The notes beneath the pieces were generated by a model that worked only from the letters and a program-made list of their open reading frames with translations, did no database searches and had not been told where the DNA came from. Below, one piece after another: positions 47,858-59,770 of a DNA stretch of 64,000 nt. The stretch covers positions 127,209,140 to 127,273,139 of the forward strand of contig NC_081410.1 of NCBI RefSeq assembly GCF_030272615.1. The letters run 5' to 3'. The position numbers and the translations under genes were made by a program. Every line of letters begins with the position of its first letter. Position 1 is the stretch's first letter. This DNA comes from Cryptomeria japonica (Eukaryota > Streptophyta > Pinopsida > Cupressales > Cupressaceae).

Positions 47858-50800
47858 CTACTGAAATGTTTGTTGTGGAGTACCCTGTTTTTGATCATGG
47901 TGTTTCCCATTTACCATTTCAACATCAATGTTAATATCAGCAGTCTTTGGCTGGTGTGGAGGAGCCCATCTCCTCCAAAACCAGTGCTCAGCCCACACCC
48001 TTGTCATCTCTTCCATGCCCACATTTTTAGTCTCAGGAACAAAGAAGTAAACAAACAGAGTCATAATTACAACCCACCCAGCATAGAAGAGAAATATCCC
48101 ATATTTGAAGTGACAGAGCATTGAAAGAAAAACCTGGGAAAAGATGAAAGTGGTAATCAAGTTTACTGCAACATTTATACTTTGCCCTGCAGATCTGATC
48201 TCCAGAGGAAATATTTCACTGGGAACAAGCCAACTGAGTGGCCCCCATGACCACCCAAATCCAGCTGCATACAGGCATATAGCCACCACCATGAAATCTG
48301 CATACCCTTTTGGCAGTCCTCCATTTCCTGATGTTCCAAGCTTGACACCCAGTATGGCAGATATTATAATCTGCATTAAAACACACACCAAGAAACAGGA
48401 AAAACAATTATGGCAACCGATTGAATGCTTTAACGAACACCACTTTTTAAATGTCAAGGTTTTCAGTTTTCAATAGTATTCATATCATGCACAGCTGGTT
48501 TCTCTGCTTTCTATTAATGATGATGATGGATACTGTCAACATCACTTCCAGTTTTCAGCCATTACTGTGTTTTATTTTTTGATTAAGTCTCTTCTTGACT
48601 GCATGGCTTTTAATTTTCCGTCCCATTATATATTTGCATTAAAATTACTCATTATCTGGACATTTGTGGAGATTACTTGATGGCATTGTAAGTTTTCTGA
48701 AATTTCTCTTTCAAAGGTCGGCACGTTCTCTCGCGCGCATTTGCAAGCGCATGCAAGTTGGGAAAGGCATTGTTAATTTGACGGCTGTATGGCAGTATTT
48801 TTGGGTTTAGGTGATTGAATTAAATGCAAGGGTAGATTTTGGGGAGACCATCAACTTTTTCCTTTAAAAGTTGTTTACATATTTAATTTATAATATTATT
48901 TTAATGTTTGGACGACACTATTGAAGAAATAATTATTACGAAAAAATGCTTGATGAGTTCATTGTCAATTTTAAGTCATTGTCAGTGATATTCATGGCAT
49001 TGAAATTTGAGGTCAGATATTAAATATATGTAGGTGGACGGGTTGAATTTATATAATAAAGTATTATTTTTTAATTATATTTGTAATAGTTTCTATTAAA
49101 AAAAATATTATTCGTTTTTGGAGGGGATGTTCATGTACCTATAGTAGTGGGGTAAATTACCAATTATAATCTACAATAGTTATATTTTTTTAATCTATAA
49201 TAATAATGATGCATGCATTTGCATACAAATTTGCGAAGAATAACTACTCAAGATTATTTAATAATTGTCTACACATTAATAGTTATTTAGTAAAAGTAAA
49301 GAAAATTATCTATAACTTGTAAAGTTAAGCATTAGTAGACAGTCCTTATATATATCTAAAAATAGAATAAAAACATCTATTTTCACAAGTCACATCAAAG
49401 AAAGAATGGTACCAGGCCATTTGCAACACATCCATTTATACTATGTTTCATCTTTAGTGTTTTCCACAATTTGAAGAGACATTTATCTAAATCTATCAAT
49501 ACTAGAGACAATCCCTAACACATTCCTTTATGCATATGTTTGATCTTTAATGTCTTCAACAGGTCCACATATATCTAAATTGTCAATTCCCATAACTCTG
49601 ACAACAACTTTAAACTACTCACTCACCCAATAATACCCATTACTCCAACAGTAACTTTAAACTCTCACTCACCAACAAAAAAACATACTATAATTTTATA
49701 TCTCATCATCAGGATGAAAGCAGTTTAAGGAGATACTCTGTGATTCATTATCAGAATTAAAGAGAATTCACTCTCTCTAATTCACTCTTTCATTTTGATG
49801 ATGAATCATAAATATATGATTCAAAAATAATTAAAACATTTACACAGTATCAAATCTACAAACTACAAACAATATTTCAAAATATCTACAACTAAATGAT
49901 GGTGGCGAAAATCTCAACCATCTTTAAACATTTCAGAGAAAAAGAGAGGGCAGAAGTAGTCTTACCTGACAAATAACCATCTGGATTCCGCCCTGTAAAA
50001 AGAGAAATCTCCGCCCATACTTGTCAACAAAGAAGATGGAAATGACAATCGAAACCAAGTTAACAACCCCAAGAATCACAGCGGACATGAGAGCAGCATC
50101 AGACTTGAATCCAATGGTCTTGAACAGAACAGGGGCGTAAAAAGCGATGACATTAATGCCTGTCAACTGCTGGAAGAAAGGAATGAGCAGAGCCATGACA
50201 AATTGGGGCCTGTACTGTCTTTTCAAAATATTACGGAAGGGCTGGTCCACCATTTTCGATGTAGCGCTAGCTTCCACCAAATCCTCAAGCTCTGCTTCGA
50301 CATTGGGCGTTCCTCTGATCCTCTGGAGCATAGCTTTAGCCTTGTCCAGCTGTCCCCTTTCAATTAAACTGTTAGGAGTATCAGGCAGAGTCAGAGATCC
50401 CAAAGTCATGATCACGGCCGGAACTGCTGCCAATCCCAGTGAAAGCCGCCACCCCCACCCGTCGATTTTTGCTGTTCCATAATTGATCAAATTCGCCGTC
50501 AGAACGCCGATTCCTATGAATAACTGGAATCCTGTGTTCAGACCGCCTCTCCATTTGGGCGGCGCCATTTCCGACAAATAAATGGGAACTGCCTGAAAAT
50601 TTATTACAGTGGCTCAGAGCATTGTTTATTGTGCCAAAAAATGGGGGTAAGAAGCTCAGTAATTACCTGATTTGCGAAGCCTACGCCGAATCCCAGCATA
50701 ATACGCCCGATTATGAGCATTGCAACGTTTACTGCAGCTCCGTTAAGGGCTGATCCTATGAGGAAACTGAGCCCCCCTGTTACCATCGACACTTTACGGC

Positions 50801-52122
50801 CAAAAGCCCTGGTCACAGAGGATGCCGACAGGGCAGAAACCAGTCCAGCGATGTAAAGCGAGGAAGTGAAGGCGGTCAGAATCTGGCTGTCGAATTTGCA
50901 GTAGTCATTGCCCTTGGCAGTGGCTGCCTTTCTAAATACCGACGGAAAAAATTTCTTCAGGAACGGCGCCATAGATGTTACGCCCCCTGCAGTGGCAAAT
51001 ATTAGCTTTCATACTTTGTTTAGCCTAAAATGCTGGTAGTTCAATGGTGAATCTTCGCTTTAAACTTTAAAGTCTTGGCTGATTTACAGAAAATAACGGA
51101 TTTCGAGCTTGGAACATCTTAAAGAGGTTAAAACCACGAAATATTGATGGTAGTTCAATGGCAAATCTTCGCTTTAAACTTTGAAGTCTAGACTGATTTA
51201 CAGAATATAACGGATTTCGAACTTGGGACAGCTTAAAGAGGTTAAAATCACGAAATATTGAAGATAGTTCAATGGCGAATCTTCGCTTTAAACTTTAAAG
51301 TCTTGGCTGATTTACAGAAAATAACAGATTTCAAGCTTGGACCATCTTGAACAGGTTAAAATCATGAAATATTGCTGGTATTCCAATGGTGAATCTTCGT
51401 AACTTTAAAGTCTTAGCTGATTTACGGAAAATAACAGATTTCAAGCGAGCACCTTAAACAGGTTAAAATCGTGAAATTATTCAATATTTCTGAAGATTTT
51501 TTATTACTGATATTTTGAGCCAATCTTCATGATTCATCTTTTAGAAAAGAAAAATGATTTATATATAAAAATTTCTAGACATGATAACCTAATTGAACTA
51601 CACAGTTGATCCTCACAAAAATATTGACTAAAATGGTTTTTTTGAAAAGCGTGCCGTAGGTCAACGATAAAGCGCCTGTAAACAGAGTTCTTAAACTCAA
51701 ACCTTAGCTGATCCATGGAAACTCAGACTCCAGTAGAGGATTTTAATCAAACTAGTCAGAAGAACTTTTTATCAAAATATCTTTTCACAAAGATTTTTTA
51801 TCAAAAGAACTCCTTACAAAGAGGGCCTGTAACTCAGTGTTAAAGCAGAGCATGAATATTTTTGAATTCAAATCTTAGCTGATCCATACAAAACAAAAAA
51901 AATTCAGAGCCTGATCAAACAACACAGTCGATCCTACAAGATGTGTTTTGACTTCTGACAACATAGAAAAGCATTTAAGGTACCTGAAATTCCAATGTCA
52001 TAGCCGAAGATTAGTCCTCCAGTTGCAGCAACTATACAACTTACCAGCACAAAAACAGTCATCCCGCCCTCATAGTGCCTCAGGGGGGCGCTGTTGCTCA
52101 CAAACCCTCCCCCTGCCATCAC
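47858..52122 (-). CDS. sugar/H+ symporter, STP (monosaccharide transporter) family
   Basis: Four exons, joined at GT/AG borders: 52122-51984, 50986-50667, 50592-49966 and 48370-47858 (139+320+627+513 bp), giving 532 residues without a stop. It would import hexoses with protons across the plasma membrane (12 membrane spans, major facilitator superfamily). Visible landmarks: [18 protein letters not shown] (about 35-52), [10 protein letters not shown] (160-169), LPDTPNS (222-228), QQLTGIN (294-300), VDKYGRR (342-348), [16 protein letters not shown] (411-426) and PETK (474-477). Start: MMAGGGFV; the second ATG (MAGGGFV) is equally usual in the family. Length matches STPs (about 500-530). Closest named STP member cannot be set by eye. 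The tail after 485 is variable and hydrophilic. Confidence 0.93.
48371..49965 (-). other. intron 3 of the transporter gene
   Basis: Donor CAG|GTAAG at 49965, acceptor AATGCAG|ATT at 48371, 1595 bp, phase 0. AT-rich with a (GCGC-rich) patch near 48735. No open frame of note and no element border recognised. Confidence 0.8.
51034..51480. repeat. 114-bp tandem repeat in intron 1, four units
   Basis: Units start at 51034, 51148, 51262 and 51376, exactly 114 bp apart. Each opens TGGTAGTTCAATGG and contains TTAAAGTCTTGGCTGATTTA and, later, GGTTAAAATCACGAAATATT. The fourth unit is slightly shorter and more diverged. The opening resembles a tRNA A box. Confidence 0.9.
51650..51900. repeat. two tRNA-like (SINE-like) repeats in intron 1
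   Basis: GCCTGTAAACAGAGTTCTTA with CAAACCTTAGCTGATCCATG (51650-51720), and GGGCCTGTAACTCAGTGTTA with TTCAAATCTTAGCTGATCCA (51824-51890). Both share the CTTAGCTGATC word with the 114-bp units. GTAACTCAGTG and GAATTCAAATCT resemble A and B boxes of a polymerase III promoter, so the family may be tRNA-derived. Box spacing and folding are not verified. Confidence 0.5.
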
Positions 52123-53650
52123 TGAACTCAGCTCAAACCCTCACAAATGCTCCACCTCTGCCTTCGCTACTTCAGTACTACACCCTTTCCTTGCCTTGCA
52201 GGAATTTGGGCTTTAACTGCTGGTAGTTGATGGGTAGACAACTTACCCCCTAAACTAACCAAAAGACTCTGGTAATTGTCAAGACTGATCTTTTTTGTAC
52301 TTTAAAATTCTTTTCAATTTATTTGTTTCTGACAATAAATTATAGAATATGATTCAAAATATTAGAAAAAACTTACACAATCAAATTCAAATCTAAATCT
52401 AAAAACTTTTCATACTTATACAATCCTCCCCCTGTACCACCTTGATTCACCAGCATTCTTTGGGAGAACCTCTACATGGATGATTCTGCTCTTAGTATCT
52501 GAGCTGAATCAAATCCATGGAAGCTTAAGCTACAGATCATTACCCTGTTTACTCACAATATAAATAAATAGTAGTGAGATTTTCCGGACACCCAGAGAAT
52601 CTACTAGTAGAGACTATTTGCATTGGACCATTAGGTGAACTCCACATTTATCCGAGGTATTTGGGTTAGGTAATCTTATAATCATGCAGCGAGGAAACCA
52701 GAGATCTTGCCTATCATTACTTTTTACTTAATTTTTATCGTTTGACAGTACTCGTCTGCACTGACTTGATGACCAAAACGCCTCCACATATATTTAACAA
52801 CAAATTATCACGGCGTTTCAATTCTGACCTACTCTGAAAAGGACATTCGACGTAATAAGACAAATGTTCAGCTAGGAATTATCACGACGCCTAAATTACT
52901 TAATGTTGTTCGGGGACACGTGATCACCGACCTTCGTATAATCTCACCTTACAGCTTCGCCTTACCATGAAATCTTAACCATTTCATGTATTAGTTGAAG
53001 CTAGGCCTAACTCTAGCTAAAACTAAAAAATAACCCAAGTAGAGTAGACCTATTTGATTTGTATAAATATTATTTTAATAATCAATTTAAATTTTAAATT
53101 TTCTCCAAGTTTAAATAAGTAAATGAAATGGCGAGTTAAAGAAAATGTTAAGAAGAAAAGTGAAACAGGTTAAAAGATGCGTGTCTTATTTGTCACTAGT
53201 ATAAGGTTGAGAAGACATTATGAGTAGGTGTTAGTTTAGAAAATTACATTCTAGAAGTTTTTGGTATTTGTAATTATATGGTTTGTAGTTTCTCCAAAAA
53301 TGTAGAGGTGTCTTGAGAATTGCAAAAGTGTCTTTCATGTATGAAAATGTCTATATGATCATGATTGCATCATTTATGCTTTTTAACATAAAAAGGTAGC
53401 AATGCTCTCCTCTCATCCTTTCCTTTATAAGTATGGATATCATTTGTAGATTTTACAACCCATGCATATAACAATTTATTTCATCTTGCAATTCTTGTTT
53501 TGTGGAGTATTTTATATCTGGCAAGAAAATCATGGCTAATCAAACATAGAAGACACTTATGGATGAAAATATACAAATATGGACGAACTAAAGTGTTTCT
53601 AGTGTGAGGGTTCATGTCCAACTTATCCAAAACATGTACTTTATATTGTT
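52123..53650. other. upstream region of the transporter gene
   Basis: No gene or element recognised. The promoter of the transporter should lie in the first several hundred bases, but I see no convincing TATA box on the minus strand. The rest is AT-rich with short open frames lacking motifs. Confidence 0.4.
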
Positions 53651-53654
53651 TTTT

Positions 53655-54460
53655 ATATATTAAGCAACAAAACAAGGGTGTTGGCCCTATTAAAACAAAC
53701 AACCCAAAGACAACATAAACAAGCTATTAACAACATATTAAAACAACACCCTAATCTAGAACCTAGATCAAAACATGTAGTAACTTTATAGAAAAATGAG
53801 TTTAAAGCAATATCAAAGTTTAAAAGACTATGAATGAAACCATCAAAAAAGAACAACGGGCAATTAAGCAAACAATTTGCCCTAGTCCTCGGTAAGGAAT
53901 TTCAAGAGCTCCTTATAGTTTCCCTCATTAAAAGTAGCATCACCTAGGATCTTCTTCTACAGCAAACACAAAGTTGTTGTCGAGTTGTGCATAACTTTGG
54001 TACTGAACCTTGTGATGTTAACCAACTTCTTCTCAAGGTCCAACACTTTCACCCACAACTTAGCAAGTTCCTCCACAATGGTAGCACATTTGACACAATT
54101 TTTACCTACTTGAGCCAGGTGAATATTTTCATCCAAGATGCCATCTTCATATAAATGCACAACTTTTCTCAAGAGGGGGCTCTCAGAGGTAGCAATCTTC
54201 CCCGAACTTTCCTCCACATCTTCATCCATCATTTCCACCACATCAAGGTCCTCAGTTGAGTCATCAATGTTCATATCATCCTTGGATTTACCCTTGGACT
54301 TACCAGCCAACCTATTGGATCTGTGATGATTAATGTTTCCCCCACCTCTATCCTCCCCTTCGCTCTCAATTTCTTCAATCTGAGGTTGGAGCTTCGCTTT
54401 TTTGGCAAGTATGGGCCCTTTACCATTTTTATTGGGAGGTGTTGTGGTGACCAACTACTT
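53655..54460 (-). pseudogene. module 2: charged, coiled-coil-like ORF with LINE-like tail
   Basis: The frame from 54454 to 53957 gives a basic/acidic protein: KNGKGPILAKKAKLQPQIEE, HRSNRLAGKSKGKSKDD, an acidic DLDVVEMMDEDVEES, then a helical part and FSTKVMHNSTTTLCLL. It aligns in order with the C-terminal part of the module at 54600-56300 (RRSSRLASKPSEKS, FALNFMGCSATTLCLM). The 3' flank carries CCTTGTTTTG and TAATATATAAAA on the minus strand, resembling plant LINE 3' tails. It is probably a truncated second copy of the same element. Protein function unknown. Confidence 0.55.
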
Positions 54461-54599
54461 TGGGGCCCTACAGGCCACAAAGTGGAGGCCAAAAGTGGAA
54501 GGAGTGGCTTTGGCATCGTTAGGAATGCCTATTGTTATGTAACTAGAGATATGATATTATGTGATTATATCAATGGAGATGTTGACATGTGGCACACAT

Positions 54600-56300
54600 C
54601 CCTTTGTTTTTTATATTAAAAGCAGCCAAAAAACAAGGGGGCTGACCCATAGGAACATTAAGGAGAACAGTGGCAGGACCACTGTCCGCATATAATCAAC
54701 AGAGTTACAGCCTTTTACCTCTATCAAAAATAGTTATCATTCTACGAGAGTTTATCAGAAATAAAGCAGTAATAAGCAGAGTTTTAGACATTTGCCACGC
54801 AGGGCAATAAACATAGAAATTCAAACAAAAGCATAGGCTAACGCTATTCGCCCATAGGCTACTAAACGTAGCTAAAAAACCAACTTTCTGCCGCATTCAG
54901 AGAATTACTTCTTTTTCCCATGGCTCCTCTTGGGGAGGAGCTTTCTTGCCCATTCCTTGGTGAGGAATTTGAACAGGGCCTTGTAGTCCTCATCATCCTT
55001 GCCTTTACCTTTGGATGCACTTTCCTGCATGAGGCACAGAGTGGTAGCCGAGCAGCCCATAAAATTCAACGCAAATTTAGAAACATCATGCATTTTGGAC
55101 TCCACCGCCTCCAGTCTGCTGGTGATATCCTGCACATTATCAGAATGGGCCACCATCTTTTTCTCCATCTCTGCCAGGTTGTTTTCCTCCTCTTTTATGC
55201 TACTCGCCTCCTCCATAACCATCATTTTATCCAGTCTAAAAATCGGGGAGGGGATATTTTCAAGCTTCAAACTCTTTGAAGAGGTGGGGCTTTCAGAAGC
55301 CTAGGTGGAGCTGACAGAGTGAGGGGTCGGGTTATGGTGGAGCAAAACCACGTTATCAGTCGGGATGGAATTTCCAATGTCATGCGAAGAGGAGGGGTCT
55401 CTCAGAGATTTTTCCGAGGGTTTAGAGGCAAGCCTGCTAGAGCGGCGGAGGGTATTGGCCTCATCAGTGATATCCATGTCAGAATCAATCTCTTGGATTA
55501 TGACTTTCTTAGGAGTTCTGACCTCCTCAGGGGAGTTTTTTTTAGTTTTCTTGCTGCAAGAGCTAATTTCCGGGAGCCGAGGGGGGCTAGCATCATTTTT
55601 AGCTGAAGGGTGGGTCAAAGGGCTGGTATTAGTCACATTCTGGATGAAGATGGAACGAGGCGGGCAGAGAGTGAGGTGGAAGTTGTACAGGCAAAGAATG
55701 AGGCCTTGGTGGAGGATAGGGAAATCTTTCCCTTTTTTCTTAGCTTCAGTAATGTCCTTAACATTAGTGTCCAGAGAATGCTGCAAGAAAAACGGAATGG
55801 AAATATAGTCCTTAATTCTCAAATGGTTAAGGAAAGGGAGATGGTAGTAATAGAAGATACCATACCTTCCCTCTAGCGTGAAATACTTCATCACAATATA
55901 ACAGACCTCATCCCACCGGGGAGGGAGCTCCTCCCTGTTGAATCTGCCAGCCCTCTTAACAGGGTTTTTGCCCTCTCGGAAGAACTGGTTCAGGCTGGTG
56001 GTATCCGCAATACGACTCTACTTTTTCCATTTCCTCCCCTCCATAGAAAGACCCGTCGCCTGGGCTATGACCTCTTCATTGATTTCAAACGAGATACCCC
56101 CCATGGTAAATCTTTTGTCTTCCCAGGAAGTCACAAATCGCTTGGAGAGTCTTTCATCGTTTCCCTTCATATTTTCCATAAACTTATCAATGTCGCCCTC
56201 CGAGCAAACGAACCACACCGCCGATTTAGCTCTGAAATCATCCACTTTATCGGGTTCCAGTCTGAGCCTGTCCCCCCCATTCTCGGTTCCTCCAGCTTAA
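54600..56300 (-). pseudogene. module 1: conserved element ORF of unknown function
   Basis: From ~56245 the minus strand encodes SWEDKRFTMGGISFEINEEV, IAQATGLSMEGRKWKK, a stop, then GRFNREELPPRWDEVCYIVM, KYFTLEGRYGIFYYYHLPFL, ISIPFFLQHSLD and LHQGLILCLYNFHLTLCPPR. I know this pattern (ATGL..EG.KW, W-E-V, HQGL-L) from repetitive, gag-like or plant-mobile-domain-like ORFs of conifers, but I cannot name the family. A Ser/Lys/Glu-rich tail with a coiled coil follows (NNLAEMEKKMVAHSDNVQDI), ending GKKK and stop at 54905. The 3' flank (54600-54650) reads, on minus, CCCCCTTGTTTTTTGGCTGC then TTTTAATATAAAAA, like a LINE tail. Stops at about 56018 and 55310 break it. Confidence 0.55.
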
Positions 56301-56694
56301 CAGAGTGAATGTGAGTCCTAGCAAAAATGCAGAGCTGAGGCAGAGTTGATATAAAATTTGTGTCGAACTTGAGATAAGAGGACGTAATAATCGAGGTGAT
56401 TATTATCTCTTATGTCCAAGTAGATATCAAAATTAGGAAATCTACTAGGAACGTGCGGACCTTCAATCGAGCCTGTGTGATTTGACCTTTCCCTTCCTTC
56501 ACCTTTATCGCCTCCAGTTGGCTCCGTTCAGGTAATAATTAGGGAATAATCATTCCCGATATCTATACTGTCATCATAAATCCATCCCTTGTGAGAGTGG
56601 TGACTAAGCCTATTGTGGATACGTGGCAGCCTGAGTTCATAATGGGCGGGATTCTCGTCCCAACTTAAAATTTGAAAGTTGGTTTTCTTCATCT

Positions 56695-57160
56695 TTAGGC
56701 GAATAAACAGGTTTCATCTTGGACATAGGTTTTTTCCCTCTCCAAGATCACCTTGGTGGTAACCGACAGCAGACTAGGGTCCCTCCAACATCGTAAGCCA
56801 TTTTGCTGCCTTCCCGCTGCCGCCATGGAATCGGCAGCTTCATTTCCTTCTCTAAAGACATGTTGGATGGTGAAGCCATCCAGGCTGGCCAGTAGGCTCC
56901 TGACATCCCTCAAAATGGACTCCACTCTCCAACCAACAGTAGATCTCCCTTTCACCATTTCCACAATAATCTGTGAGTCTCCTTCAATTTCCAGTTGTTT
57001 AATTCCTATAGAGTTGGCAAATTTCAGACCCCATAGGAGGGCCATTCCCTTTGCTTGATTGATAGTATTGCTCTTTAGGTTGCCCACATAGGTTGCCAAA
57101 GTGTTCCCCAAATGGTTGCAGATGATTCCACCCCCCGCTTAACAGGTATTTTGGGCTGAA
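56695..57160 (-). pseudogene. LINE ORF2 RNase H domain
   Basis: Reads KLNFDGSAQNTC (first catalytic Asp; upstream of 57111), then INQAKGMALLWGLKFANSIG, IKQLEIEGDSQIIVEMVKGR and HVFREGNEAADSMAAAGRQQ. The usual Glu in NQAEGMALLWGL is Lys, and a stop follows NTC. It is the RVT_3-type RNase H found at the C-terminus of many plant LINE ORF2 proteins, ending at the ORF2 stop (CLFA, stop). It would remove RNA from the RNA:DNA hybrid during integration. Degenerate. Confidence 0.85.
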
Positions 57161-58090
57161 CCATCAAAGTTCAGCTTATACCAGTGTAATTTTGGGGTTG
57201 ACCATTTGGTCAAACTCCTTTTGTTTTTGGCACTGTTGTTGAAGATTTCAAACTCTGGGGGAGCTTCCATCTTTCAGCAATTTTTTTCTCTGTCCAATTA
57301 GGGGGATTAGGGGGGGTTTTCCATTTGTTCACCACTATGTTTTCAAAGATCATCTTAAAGCAAATGTGAGCAACACTATCAGGAGGGGTTTCAGTATCTC
57401 TGAAAATTATGTTGTTTCTCTCTCTCCATAAAGCCCAACAGATGTGCGGTGGTATTTGTCTCCATAATCGGATGATGAGGGGGTGATGGAAGGGGGGATT
57501 CCATCCAAAAACAAATTGTTTAATGTCATTCTAAAAGACCCAATAGAGACCACATTTCTAGAGAGTGTTAATCCACAGATGTTTGGCAAAGGGGCAGAGG
57601 ACAAACAGGTGGTCAATAGTTTCCTTGTTAGCTTTACATAGGCTGCATCTATTGGGGAGATGGAAACCCCTTTTTTTTAGGTTATCCAAAGTGAGGGTTT
57701 TACCATGCATTAGGGACCACCAGAGAAATTAATTGTAGGGATTAGCTGAGGGTTCCATATCTTCTTCCAACACTCAACATCAGCAGGGGGTCTCAGGAGC
57801 TGTCTGTAAGAAGATTTGACCGAGAAGGTGCCCGATTGGGTCTCTTTCCAGATAAAGTTGTCTTCATGAGAGGCCAGAGGGATTCTAGTTTCCAACATAA
57901 TATTCTCAAGGTACTAAGCTATGGGAACCAGGTTAGGCCTGTTACTGAAGACCTGGACAATGTTCCTCCATCCTCCCCTTCCTGGTTCCATATAATCAGC
58001 TATGTAATCCCTCAAGAGTCCCTTTAGATGGTGCATAATTTGGTGGAAACGAGTGTTAGCCAGGGGCATGTCCTCCGCCCAAATGTCTTC
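57161..58090 (-). pseudogene. LINE ORF2 zf-RVT and linker region
   Basis: Recognisable pieces: LKWQLGNGRKVRF, then EDIWAEDMPLANTRFHQIM, FIWKETQSGTFSVKSSYRQL and WKKIWNPQLIPTINF. These are the zf-RVT-type blocks between RT and RNase H in plant LINEs. Frames change repeatedly near 57700 and 57400 and the cysteines cannot be placed with certainty. Confidence 0.7.
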
Positions 58091-59770
58091 CTAGAATCTA
58101 ACCTTCCTGCCATTTCCAAGTTGCCATTTCAATCCTTCTCTTACTATCAATCTACTTTTCAGGATGTTATTCCATAGCTTAGAGCCTTGGGGAAGGTCGA
58201 CCGTACTCAAATTGTAATAGAATTGCTCTCGGTCCAAGTACTTTGCTCTGATAATGTTACACCAGTCCACCTCACCTTTAGCCAGGGTCCATCCAATTTT
58301 TTCCATTAGCGCCTTATTCAGGGCATTTATCTTTCTTATACCCAGGCCTCCCATTGACTTGGGTAAGCACACGCTATCCCAATTGACCAAAGCAAGGCGC
58401 TTTTTCTCCTCCAGGCCCGTCCATAAGAAGGTTCTTTGGATTTTCTCAAGCTTTTCCCCCATGGCACTTGATATTTTAAACATGGAATTCACTATAGGGA
58501 AGCCATGAGGAGTTGGAGCTTCCCCGCACTACTAAGGAACTTCCCTTTTCATCCAGCAAGTTTTTTTTGCATCGGTTCAAGGATAGTGTTCCAAAAAGTG
58601 GGAGTGACTTCCTTGACCGTGAGGGGGAGACCAAGGTAAGTCCTCGGTAGAGTCGCAGTCTTGCACCTAAGGATAGAGATAACTCTGAGTTGGAGGTCAT
58701 TAGGAGTGTTGAAGAAGAAGAGACTACTCTTCGCATAATTAATACATTGCCCTGAGGCCTTGGTGTAATCGACCAGTAAGTTCTTCCACTATTTTGCCTC
58801 CATGATAGAAGACTTGCCAAAAAGAAAGGTGTCATCTACGAATTGTTGAATATTAGAGGGGGGAGCGTGGAAGCAACTTTGAATCCTTGGAGTCTTCCAT
58901 TGGTAACCAGGTCGGCCACATTTATTCTCAAGAATTCAACAATCATGATAAAAAGGTAAGGGGACAAAGGGTTGCCTTGTCGGATACCTTTTTCCGCTTT
59001 GAAGCAACCCCTAGGAGTCCCATTAATCAAGACTGAGAACTGGACCGTGGTAACACATTCCCGAATCATATCCACCACCTTTTGGTTGAAGCCAATCTTT
59101 AAGAGAGATTTGAAAAGAAAACACTAATTAACTTTGTCATACGCTTTTGAGATATCTAGTTGGAAAGCCATACCTGGTATTCTGCTCCTATCTATGGAGT
59201 GGATTAATTCATGAGTGGCAATGGCAGCATCCAAAATTTGGCGACCCGGGACAAAACCTTTCTGGGATGGGCTGATAAATTTCACCAAGAGGGGTTTAAT
59301 TCTATTCACAAGGACCTTGGAGATTATCTTGTATATGGTATTGCATAGACTTATGGGTCGGAACTCCTTCATGCAATTGGGATTTGTAGTCTTAGGGACA
59401 AGGACAATGTAAGTGTTGTTGATTTTTTTCAGTAATTTCCCAGTCTTAAAGAAATCCTTCACAACTTTGGTAACATCATAGTTAACAATGTCCCAGTGAT
59501 CCTGAAAGAACGCCGGGGGGAAACCATCCGGACCCGGGGTCTTATAATCCCCCATTGCAAAGACAACCAAACGGACTTCTTTCGCGGAGATAGGGGCAGT
59601 TAGTTGATAGTTATCATCCTCCTCAATTGCAGTCGGAAGCTTCCTCACAAGGCTATTTTGAAGAGAAACATCCTTTCCTCCAGACTCTATGTATAATCTT
59701 ATGAAAAAATCAGTAGCACTCTGTCCAATTAGGGAATCTCCAGTGATCTCCTGGTCAGATTCATCCTTGA
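58091..59770 (-). pseudogene. LINE ORF2 reverse transcriptase
   Basis: Runs from GDYKTPGPDGFPPAFFQDHW through FRPISLCNTIYKIISKVLVN, SQKGFVPGRQILDAAIATHE, FQLDISKAYDKVN, a stop, LINGTPRGCFKAEKGIRQGN, PLSPYLFIMIVEFL and QQFVDDTFLFG (catalytic box, usually F/YADD) to YLGLPL and the downstream KKRLALVNWDSVCLPKSMGG. At least one stop (near 59124) and a frameshift near 58835 break the ORF. The enzyme would prime cDNA synthesis at nicked target DNA. Confidence 0.9.

Larger units (their letters stand above)
50987..51983 (-). other. intron 1 of the transporter gene
   Basis: Donor TCAG|GTACC at 51983, acceptor CTGCAG|GGGG at 50987, phase 1. It contains the 114-bp array and related tRNA-like repeats. 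Intron 2 (50593-50666) is only 74 bp. Confidence 0.85.

Noticed and set aside
50147-50482. 111-codon + strand frame opposite the transporter
   Set aside because: It is antisense to exon 3 of the intact transporter gene, with no motif of its own.
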